64,000 nucleotides of DNA from Phoronis australis (taxonomy: Eukaryota; Phoronida; Phoronidae). Under the pieces are notes generated by a model. That model saw nothing but the letters and a program-made list of their open reading frames with translations, was not told where the DNA came from and did not search any database. This document shows, one piece after another, positions 57,001 to 64,000 of this stretch. Within the stretch, counting starts at the first letter, position 1, and each line of letters begins with the position of its first letter. A program made the translations under genes and the position numbers. The DNA lies in contig NMRA01000042.1 in the NCBI GenBank assembly GCA_002633005.1, positions 1,055,038 to 1,119,037 on the forward strand, read 5' to 3'.

Positions 57001-59037
57001 AATTTGGGGCTCGTTTGAACCCTCGAGCACACTCTGGGTGCGCGCATGCTCAGCAATTTCCGTAGTCTAGCTCTGCCTTCTAGCAGCGTGCTTGTGCTCG
57101 GTTTATGACGTCACACATCCAGGTAATGCAGTTAGTGGGAGTGCGCAAAGAGTGATACGATAATGTATCCTACTTCTTGTTGCAGGGTTCAACTCTAACA
57201 CACGTTCGGGATCTTGACCTAGACGCTATCAGTTAGAAAACCTACTTGATAATGACGTAGCCATTTTCGTTGAAGTCTTTGACACATTCATCAGTAACGA
57301 CGAAGTCATCGCCAGTCATATGATAATAGGCTGAAAGTGACGATAAATATGAGTTACACGGTAAAGAAATCACATGATCCGCGCCCATTTAGGTTCATGC
57401 GCTTATATCGAAATAATGCGTTTTTAATCCTTTAAAAATTGGTTACAAACACGCCTTGCATTCCAAAAAAAAATATTTACCGGTATTAAATTTGTCTCAA
57501 GTTGCGCATTAATAAAAAGCGCGTTTTCTGGGCTAAGACAGCCGCACTGGCATTCGTTGTAACTTGAGGCCGGGTTGTTAGCCAATAAGTAAAATTGTCA
57601 CGGGTGGTCATTTTATTCGTCGAGGTACACGAACTGTCAGTTCTTGGCAAGACCATAAATCACTCCAATTTTATATCGATAATGAAAAAACTGTGTTTGT
57701 TTGGTAGAGCATGGATTTCAGTATTACCACTTCTACAGATTACTGAAGCCATCATATAGACCTTACACACGCAGTCGCTATTTTAGCAGAGAGCCTCCTT
57801 TTAGGTTTAAAAAAACAACGCATTTGAGACACGAATATAACGAGGCATACAAAAAATCACGCTTTGCGCTGTATTTAAGCGCCAAATGCATTCTTTTTTA
57901 AATCTAAAAAGAGGCTCACTTTTACAATGGCAACTGCTTGAATACGGTGTATACGATATCTAGGAAATATAGAATAGACAATGAACAAAAGTGTCAGCGT
58001 GGCGAAACGACTCACAAGATTTTGAATGCCGTTGCTAAAATTTAGGGGCGCATTCATCATGGAATTGTGTTCATAAAGAACAGTCGTCACTATGGAAAGC
58101 TATGCCCTTTTTATCACCTTGATCACCTCTGTGATTTCGTAATAACTGGTGATGTCTCTTAATTTTCAGGTTTATTTCCAAAACCACCACGGTCGGCTTT
58201 GGAAAACCAAACCTGGACGCTTTCTACTCAAGAATAGAAAATTTATCAAGCCAGGACAGCACATTTTCATACTTGAAGACAAACGCTGTTAAGAAAATAA
58301 AGTAGGGGTGATAGGACAATATACTCTGCGGCAAATTTGACGGAGCTAAAAACGTGACCAATGAGCACCAGCCTTATAGCGAAAAGTATTCAACCGGGGA
58401 CCGCGGGCCAAGCATGAAAGTGATGCCTACGGGAAGGAGACTGACTACGAGTGCAACCTGGTGTTTTTTTCAATGAACAGGCGAACGCAAAATTAAAACG
58501 AGCTTCGACAGCGGAGGGCTTTTTGCAATGAACAAAGGGGCATGTACTCGTGGTGCCCCCCGACATTTTTTTAAGTAAACGCGGGACAGCAACATATTCA
58601 AAAACCGATCTCTTTTTGTCCCCTGAGTCGATCATCATAGTAAACCAAATCCATGATTTGTCAAATCATCGCGGTGAATAATCAAGGCCAAAGAGTGAAT
58701 GATTTCGTGAACCTTAAATTTAAGCGTTCTGTCTTTAGCAGCGTTCGAAATAAACGCCCGATGTCCCGGGGCCAGCGGATTTGCAGCCGGGCTAGTAACT
58801 TTTAAAAGTTAACTTGGCACCTGGGTCAGTAAATTTTCAGCCTAACTGGGCCCGGCGGGCTAGCTCATTTATTTGCTGAAGTTCGAACATTGGTATTGAA
58901 AGTCTACGTGCTGTTACTCTGAAAGCTACCAGCGCATGACGGATAGAAATCGTGATACAAACGTACGCAGACACATGTAGGAATTCCTGATTTATTAACT
59001 TACACGGTTTGACTTCTGTCCACTTATCCAAGTCCAT
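50963..59037 (-). CDS. PhyH-family 2-oxoglutarate/Fe(II) hydroxylase, complete 7-exon gene (copy A)
   Basis: Exons in coding order: 59037-59004, 57330-57246, 53809-53617, 52766-52675, 52008-51918, 51556-51275 and 51067-50963. They total 882 bases, 293 residues plus TAA, and every junction has GT..AG and a matching phase. The protein starts [12 protein letters not shown]. It has the iron ligands H131 and D133 (WNWHQDYG), distal H220 ([14 protein letters not shown]) and R230/R231 as likely 2-oxoglutarate anchors, on the double-stranded beta-helix of phytanoyl-CoA dioxygenase relatives. It resembles invertebrate proteins usually labelled 'L-proline trans-4-hydroxylase-like'; the true substrate is unknown. 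All catalytic residues are present, there is no signal peptide, and a cytosolic enzyme is likely. Introns hold a TIR element (intron 4), a long dispersed repeat and a dispersed repeat. A second copy lies upstream in the same orientation. Confidence 0.93.
51275..51556 (-). CDS. Hydroxylase A exon 6 (distal His and 2-oxoglutarate Arg)
   Basis: 94 codons from [11 protein letters not shown] to YTPLVK. It contains [18 protein letters not shown] and [12 protein letters not shown]. The acceptor is 'attctcag' and the donor 'gtaatc'. Confidence 0.95.
51918..52008 (-). CDS. Hydroxylase A exon 5
   Basis: One base completes Gly135, then [20 protein letters not shown] to NGCMQ, with donor 'gtatga'. Confidence 0.95.
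52107..52618 (+). mobile_element. 9-bp-TSD TIR element in intron 4 of hydroxylase A
   Basis: It starts CTCGCTGGTTTCCTGCGCG and ends GCAGGGAACCAGCGAG. It is flanked by TTAGTAAAA (52098-52106) and, one base beyond the end, TTAGTACAA. The corresponding place in copy B (about 63487-63495) reads TTAGTACAA with no element, so the insertion boundary is directly visible. Confidence 0.88.
52675..52766 (-). CDS. Hydroxylase A exon 4 (HxD iron-binding motif)
   Basis: It encodes [15 protein letters not shown] to WNWHQDY and ends GG before donor 'gtacgg'. It carries iron ligands H131 and D133. Confidence 0.95.
53000..53120 (+). repeat. Polypyrimidine (C/T) tract
   Basis: A run of about 110 bases with almost only C and T on the plus strand lies in intron 3 of hydroxylase A (purine-rich on the coding strand). 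Confidence 0.75.
53617..53809 (-). CDS. Hydroxylase A exon 3
   Basis: 64 codons after one completing base, from GLLSNAEI to GTVDK, with donor 'gtgatg'. It forms the helical N-terminal half of the fold. Confidence 0.93.
55007..55845 (-). repeat. Long dispersed repeat, inverted copy with an insertion
   Basis: It matches the reverse complement of 23075-23728 except for an extra 150 bases at 55051-55200. Confidence 0.8.
55051..55200. mobile_element. 150-bp MITE inside the dispersed repeat
   Basis: The ends are inverted: left 'gttcagtagacgctaggacct', right 'ggtcctagcgctactgaac'. It is flanked by GCTG on both sides (55047-55050 and 55201-55204). The uninterrupted copy near 23670-23690 reads straight through as 'agctgtataggcc', which defines the insertion exactly. 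Confidence 0.8.
56858..57035. repeat. Dispersed repeat copy 3
   Basis: It is similar to 22272-22505 in the same orientation ('gcacccagcctaaaagggggg' to 'tttgcccactttgtcaaat') with an internal deletion. It lies just upstream, on the plus strand, of hydroxylase A exon 2. Confidence 0.7.
57246..57330 (-). CDS. Hydroxylase A exon 2
   Basis: The acceptor 'actttcag' precedes and the donor 'gtaggt' follows. It encodes YYHMTGDDF and [13 protein letters not shown], the usual N-terminal strand of PhyH enzymes. It ends with two bases of Lys40. Confidence 0.92.
57331..59003 (-). other. Intron 1 of hydroxylase A
   Basis: No gene is seen. A GC-rich patch at 58740-58870 and a minus frame at 58390-58638 look repeat-like but have no second copy in this window. 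Confidence 0.6.
59004..59037 (-). CDS. Hydroxylase A exon 1
   Basis: The ATG is at 59037-59035. Eleven codons plus one base are followed by donor 'gtaagt'. The base T joins CC of exon 2 to make Ser12. The short exon is supported by the phase match and by Trp/Glu-rich start sequence typical of the family. Confidence 0.8.
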
Positions 59038-60440
59038 GTTTTCCAGTCCTCGCTCGATGAGAGGTCACACGTAGAAAAACAGAGTGTTGGATTGAAAAGT
59101 GTCAAATAAACTTATCGTTCTCTGACCGAAGCGACTTTATCTTCAACTAGGTTGTTGCCCTACTTTCTACAGAGCCGCCACTTGGTGTCGCTTGGTACAC
59201 GTAGCTGTTGCAATTTTGGGCAACGTTTCCCCAAGTGCAATTGCTAATCGCGTAGACACATTACGACAGTGTTGTCTGTTTACAATTTTCATGGACACTC
59301 TTTCAAAATCAGACAATATTTTACGAATTGGTGTTTTTCACAAACATGTTAGGATCCTGGCATTTGATTGCCAATACATTGTATGTTACAGACACTGATA
59401 TTTCCAAGACCATCCTTGGGGAATGAAAGGACACGTAGCTTACCGTAGTAGATTTTTTCGATTTAATGTGAATCTTAACCGTCTTATTCGCCTAACTCAC
59501 GTCTGGCAAATTCCACCAATTATGCAGAATTATCCAAGCACAAATTGTAAGTTTGCTTGATAGTGAATACGATTAGTAAAATTTTGAGTTGAGTTTCTGG
59601 TATACAGAGATTAGATCCGGGAACGACAGGGTAGCACCGTGTAAGTGTGGGGGCTCTGCGCCACGTAACCACGACCACGCATAAGTTGGGCGCGCGACAG
59701 TCACAATTCCGAGCGTAATAGTGTTGACTCATAACGTTGTGAAACTGTGTTATCATAACAGGTGTGCGTGTGATCCTGCGGTTCATCAAATTTACCATCT
59801 GCTCTCAATCTGGTTTTTCCAGGCTTAGCTCAGAATACAAGGTGAATTTATTTTCATCGTCTTTTGATATTGACTCAGATATCATAAACATAGATACGCC
59901 AGTGCTCACTAAAAACGTCCTGTTCATTGAGGTATCTAGTTAGGATCAATTAACTATAAGTCATCAGCGTGGCGGACTGAATTTTGACTACAAGAAGTTT
60001 CATGTCAAGTAAAAGTATTTTTTTGTATTTTCTGATTGAGTTGATGACATCCACTGATAGCCAAAGGGCAATAAACCGTGACTATAGAGGCAAAAACCAA
60101 CCATTGATTTAAGCCACCTGCTGTGGAAAATCGGTCTAGTTTTGTCCTTCACTGAGATTAGAAATGAGTTCTAGGCCTTGATAAGAACTGATATGTGTCG
60201 CTGCTGCTTCAAACACAAGCCCACTATCGTCTTGGTGGGTTAACGGTTTTAGTCGACAATACCGGGATTTCAGACGATTTATTGAAAGCAGTTTGAAATC
60301 GAACAGTCACAGACAGCAAAGTCCCCCACGGATGGGCCTGTTGGGTATTGTATACAGAAGAGTATTTCCTAATTACTTGAGTGAAAAACAAAAGTAAGAT
60401 AAATAAATCATAAGATAATAAGATCATAAAGTGCTGACCG
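59038..60440. other. 5' flank of hydroxylase A; no other gene
   Basis: Presumed promoter region on the minus strand. I see no convincing TATA box or CCAAT pair. Confidence 0.4.
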
Positions 60441-60444
60441 TATG

Positions 60445-61400
60445 CACTTCGGCAATATTTTGAATGTACTTGTTTAAAACTTGATAGAACCCTGAGAAGT
60501 GTTGGAGTTGCGCACATCGACGAGTGAAAATCAAGAACACGCTAAATTTCAGGAAAATATGGTCGAGTTGTAAGATATGCCGACCGTATTAGATACGGCA
60601 ATTTGTAAGCACGTCTATTTAAGTTTGGTCGTAAACCCTTTGAAATGTAGGAGTTACGCACAGAACACCTCTGCACGTGCCTAGATCCAAAACAGATCAT
60701 AACTTAGTAAAATAGGCCCGTATCCGAAGAGCAAAATGTCCACGGGATGCACTATGGAACTTCGCAAGTATACTTTCAGAAAATTTGGTAGAAATTGTGT
60801 ATGTAATGAAGAACTTGCGCGCAGTCGAACATTTTCCTACAGGGATGTGCGAAAGTCAAGAACCGGACAAAATTCAAGAAAATCGCAAAATGCGAACAAT
60901 AAACACTCCGGTACTTCATAGGAATACTTTTCAAAGTTTGGCCGCCATCCCATTGAATATAGGTGCTGTTTATGAAAGGGTATTCCTTTATATCCGGTGA
61001 TTCTTCAGAAAAAAATGGGTAGACTAGAGGTGTGCCTCCATGACTGAGGCCAAAAATAGACTCATTTTAATACCTACGAATCGTGACAAAACACCCATTT
61101 CATTATCAAAACCCTTGAAATATACCCGACTTTATCTGACCCAAGTGTATAACTAAATCGGCGAAAACTTTGATACTCTTCAGCGGCACGTGTGACACTC
61201 CTCGTACGAAGGAAGACTCCAGGCCCTGAGTCAAAATCAAAAACGGGTCAAATTTCACAAAATCAGTCGAATCTCAAAACAACAACGATACACTGTACAG
61301 AACTTATTGAGCAATTTTCTTTGAAAGTTTGGTTGAAGTACCCTATGTAGGGTTGCGCCCAAGAACATTTCTGTACCGGAATTTGCTGTTGCAGGAAGAT
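60445..61400 (+). repeat. Degenerate ~152-bp tandem repeat
   Basis: A recurring core 'ttcaaagtttggt(t/c)g...aggagttacgcaca' lies near 60468, 60618, 60772, 60926 and again near 61316. The first four are spaced about 150-154 bases. The monomers are strongly diverged. Confidence 0.6.
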
Positions 61401-61744
61401 GGCGGCGCTCTCGGTGTTCTTGACGATCAGGGTGGAGATGTCGAAGAAACGAACTTTTGATTTAAACAACTCAGTGTTATAAAAATGGGCTGATCTTTTT
61501 AATCACGAACGGTCAATTCTTTCGAGGCTATTAAATCACCTCTAATATGACTGCATTTTAAACCTAACTAGACGTCTAAATCACATCCTTTTCGTGACGG
61601 AATGTGGAATCATGACCGCTGTAAGGTTATGCGTACCTTATCCGAAATGTCTTTGTCAGAAGGTAAAGTTTTTTTGCAGTTTGAATAAGTAATTTAAAAT
61701 AATTAGTTTGTGGTAACTACTAACTCCATCTTTCGTTGATCAAG

Positions 61745-61814
61745 TAGAGGGCTAGGTGTGGATGTCACAGGGCCGTTACAACGTTCGGCAACATCACAAG
61801 AACCTTATGTGCGA
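61745..61814 (+). pseudogene. Remnant of the GPCR C-terminus (duplication breakpoint)
   Basis: TCGGCAACATCACAAGAA (61785-61802) matches codons of the receptor's last residues (SATSQE...YV) at 50220-50237, and the stop TGA has become CGA. Similarity to the receptor fades upstream of about 61745, and nothing of the seven-helix region is present. It is therefore a truncated tail carried along with the hydroxylase duplication. Confidence 0.8.
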
Positions 61815-62485
61815 AAACACAAAATTTTAGACTGGAGCCTCAAAAATACTAATCGTGTGGAACATGGTGGTGAATTTGATGACAGTGACTGATGAGCGAT
61901 GAAAACCGACGGCAATATTGGTGCCCAGTACATTACAAATTACGATAATCATGGTAACGGGCTGGACACCAGGTCTTATAAAGACATAAGCGTGAAATCA
62001 TGTTTTCCATAACGGTGTGGCTTATGGAAAAATACGCAGCATTTCCATCCGTTGCTGTTCACCATGTTAATTCCATTACGTCCATCAGTGTGCGATTTCC
62101 AACACACATGACCTTGAGCTAACTGACATTCTGCTCAGATTTCGGAATCAGCGGAATTCTTTCCTTGTTGAAATCTCGTGTCTTTGGAAATCAGTTTTAT
62201 TAATTGTCAGTAATATCAAAAGAACGTTTTTAGAATTTCCGACAATTACCCAATACACAAGAAATCAAAGACAGTCCTTTTAAGAAGGTTTTCAGTTCTT
62301 AAAACTTTGCATGCATACTTTCCAAAGGATGGGTGACATTATGAAAATAGCAATTATCAATAGAATTTTTTGACAAAAGAATACGACTTCCTCTGAACAA
62401 ACCTGCAACGTCCTCCAATGAGATTACAAAAAATAGGAAGAACAGCTTGAAATAGATTCTTGTCTATTTGGACATGATTAGTAAT
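61815..62485. repeat. Duplicated convergent spacer
   Basis: It is the diverged second copy of 50249-50962, with the same order of blocks and several indels. Confidence 0.8.
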
Positions 62486-62590
62486 TTATTTTTTCTCCAC
62501 TTCTTCCTTATGTTGGGCGTCGTGGTGTTGAAAGTCAATCCCGCCATTTTTCATCTGAACCTCGCACTGTAGAATGCTTGCGTTGGGGAC
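62486..62590 (-). CDS. Hydroxylase B exon 7
   Basis: 34 codons plus TAA starting [17 protein letters not shown]. The acceptor 'tttatccag' is intact. Confidence 0.9.
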   Translation of the reverse strand, partial: VPNASILQCEVQMKNGGIDFQHHDAQHKEEVEKK

Positions 62591-63631
62591 CTGGATAAAT
62601 AAATCCCAAAATAAGAACACAACTCTGATTGCTTGCACTGCTGATACATATTTAGTTTTGTAGTAACCTACATTAGACCATTATACCTGAAAAATACATA
62701 GGTACTATCAGGAAGAGATATAACTTCCTGGTACTATTTAAAACCTTTAAAATTATTAAAGTAGTAAGATTACTTTCAAAATGTTAGATTGTGGATTACC
62801 TTTACAAGGGGCGTGTAAAATGGATGGTGGTGCGCCTTGAAAGGGTTGTTAGAAGCTTTGTTGTAGGCAATGGCAAGTCCCCATCGTCTGTTTTCGCTGG
62901 TGTTCGGCAAGCTGCAGTGGATTGTGTTCCCGTGATGGATAGCGACATCTCCCGGCTCCAACTCGACAAACACGACTCCGTTGGACTCTGCTGCGAGACG
63001 AATTCTTTCCATATCTGACAGGAGTTGTTCTCCACATTTGGTGACATCAATTCGTCCTATTTTGTGCGACTTTGGGATATACTGAGAATATAACAGAATT
63101 AATCAGTTTTCCGATTGTTTGGGTGTATCATAATGTTCTAAACTAGGCGTGCCTTCCGGCAATCATTCGCGTGACCTCACACGATCCCATTTCTTTTCGA
63201 GCAGCAATAGATCGGAATTTGCAACTTGTTAGTTAAAATAAAGTGGACAAAATGTCACGATTATGTGCGAATACAATTTCGGAATAAGCACAGTGTCAGA
63301 ATCATACCTGCATGCATCCGTTGTCACGTGTCACCTTGTCAACTGCTATCCACACAGTCAGACAGTCGGGGTACAGCAAACCGTTATAGTACCAGTAACT
63401 GAAAAGTAAATATCATTTTACGTGATTGTATTGCCCAATGTCTTGAAATTTCGTGGAAACGAAAAAATAGACACTGGAGTCGTAACTTAGTACAAGAACG
63501 TTGTCTGACAAAAAAGAGTTTGAGGATTGATTGCCGTACCCGTAATCTTGATGCCAGTTCCAGACGCCGCCTTCGCGTGGCCTCTTCATCTTCAGTTTGC
63601 TGTGGTAGTGGTAACTCTCTCCTCCAAGTAA
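62486..63631 (-). CDS. PhyH-family 2-oxoglutarate/Fe(II) hydroxylase, copy B (5' part beyond window)
   Basis: Four exons are visible in coding order: 63631-63540, 63398-63308, 63081-62800 and 62590-62486. Lengths (92, 91, 282 and 105) and splice phases are identical to copy A exons 4-7. All are open and keep [22 protein letters not shown] and RRWG, so the active site is intact. Differences cluster in exon 4 (KLKMKRPRE), the start of exon 6 ([11 protein letters not shown]) and the C-terminus ([19 protein letters not shown]). Exons 1-3 should lie right of 64000. It is probably functional, with substrate as for copy A. Confidence 0.9.
62800..63081 (-). CDS. Hydroxylase B exon 6
   Basis: 94 codons from [13 protein letters not shown] to YTPLVK. 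The distal His and the Arg are conserved. The middle of the exon is nearly identical to copy A. Confidence 0.93.
63308..63398 (-). CDS. Hydroxylase B exon 5
   Basis: It has the same boundaries as copy A. The visible change is ACACGT to ACACGT-neighbouring substitutions (KTTRDNG becomes KVTRDNG). Confidence 0.9.
63540..63631 (-). CDS. Hydroxylase B exon 4
   Basis: [20 protein letters not shown] to WHQDY plus GG, with donor 'gtacgg' and acceptor 'gtcttccag'. Confidence 0.92.
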
Positions 63632-63880
63632 CTGGAAGACATAGTGTTGAATTGCGTTTTTTGTCTTGCTCATCTATACTCAAGCTCATGAGAACTTATT
63701 TATCTTTGGTTTTCAAACATCATGTCTAAAATCTGCCGCGGGTGCTCATCCGAGAGAAGATGATACGTTGTGTTGTTGATATCCCCCTAGTATACCTACC
63801 AATGATTAGTTGTTGGCTGTAAAAGCATTATTATTCATACATGCACGTGTTTTGTAGGCTCAATTTGGTAGCTACATCAG
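63632..63880 (-). other. Intron 3 of hydroxylase B
   Basis: It is alignable with 52767-52855 ('gtaaaagcat.gttattcatac', 'gcacgtgtt.tgtag'), with about 150 extra bases near 63665-63815. Confidence 0.6.
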
Positions 63881-63884
63881 AGAT

Positions 63885-64000
63885 TGTGGTCACGGTGAAG
63901 GGGATGATAGAGGTGATGGGGTGGCGATGGACGTCGTCGTCGTGGTGAAGGGGATGATAGAGGTGAGAAGGTGGTGGTGGTGGTGGTGATTGTGGTCGTG
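63885..64000 (+). repeat. GGT/GAT-rich microsatellite-like tract
   Basis: A repeated 'ggtgaaggggatgatagaggtg' block (two copies about 55 bases apart) is followed by a (GGT)n run that continues past the window edge. Confidence 0.85.

Larger units (their letters stand above)
53810..57245 (-). other. Intron 2 of hydroxylase A
   Basis: Apart from the dispersed repeats listed separately I see no gene. A frame at 54403-54594 (-) has no motif. Confidence 0.7.

Overview
This window is animal nuclear DNA. It is AT-rich, with long introns, GT..AG-spliced exons, many decayed non-LTR retrotransposons, several families of small terminal-inverted-repeat (TIR) elements and several minisatellites. Nothing looks bacterial. 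The genes (calcyphosin-like, NAT8-like, a peptide-receptor-type GPCR and two phytanoyl-CoA-dioxygenase-type hydroxylases) suggest an invertebrate. The frequent 'taggcct' word and the gene mix make a non-vertebrate deuterostome my best guess, but the sequence does not prove it. Many short open frames are chance or repeat-derived and are not listed.

Layout. 1-3.4 kb: no recognisable gene. 3.4-6.3 kb: decayed, 5'-truncated non-LTR retrotransposon. 7.2-18.4 kb (+): the last three coding exons of a calcyphosin-like EF-hand gene, whose large introns hold a dispersed repeat, a CACGTG-rich minisatellite, two TIR elements and a decayed DNA transposon. 18.6-23.1 kb, just 3' of that gene: a divergent tandem array of ~150 bp monomers, many carrying near-perfect CTCF-type motifs in one orientation. 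The densest part sits inside a TIR element that still has perfect 9-bp target-site duplications. 23-28 kb: dispersed repeats and a 17-bp minisatellite. 28.2-30.3 kb: L1/Tx1-type retrotransposon fragments abutting the C-terminal part of a GIY-YIG domain. 31.6-32.3 kb (+): a single-exon NAT8-like acetyltransferase. 33.2-35.1 kb: repeats with a self-nested TIR element. 35.4-35.75 kb: promoter-like sequence and a broken THAP domain. 36-49 kb: no gene recognised.

49.1-64 kb is the most gene-like region. A 386-residue class A GPCR (+) converges on a complete seven-exon 2-oxoglutarate/Fe(II) hydroxylase gene (-, 59037 to 50963, 293 residues), which I assembled from exact splice phases. A second copy of the hydroxylase gene runs in from the right edge (exons 4-7, 63631 to 62486). 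Downstream of this copy lies a remnant of the last GPCR codons plus GPCR 3'-flanking sequence, so the duplicated unit had a breakpoint inside the GPCR gene. The second copy also gives an 'empty site' for a TIR element inserted in intron 4 of the first copy.

The genes do not form one pathway. Three points stand out: the one-orientation CTCF-like array behind the calcyphosin-like gene, the datable tandem duplication of the hydroxylase, and the TIR family with 9-bp duplications that connects several loci.
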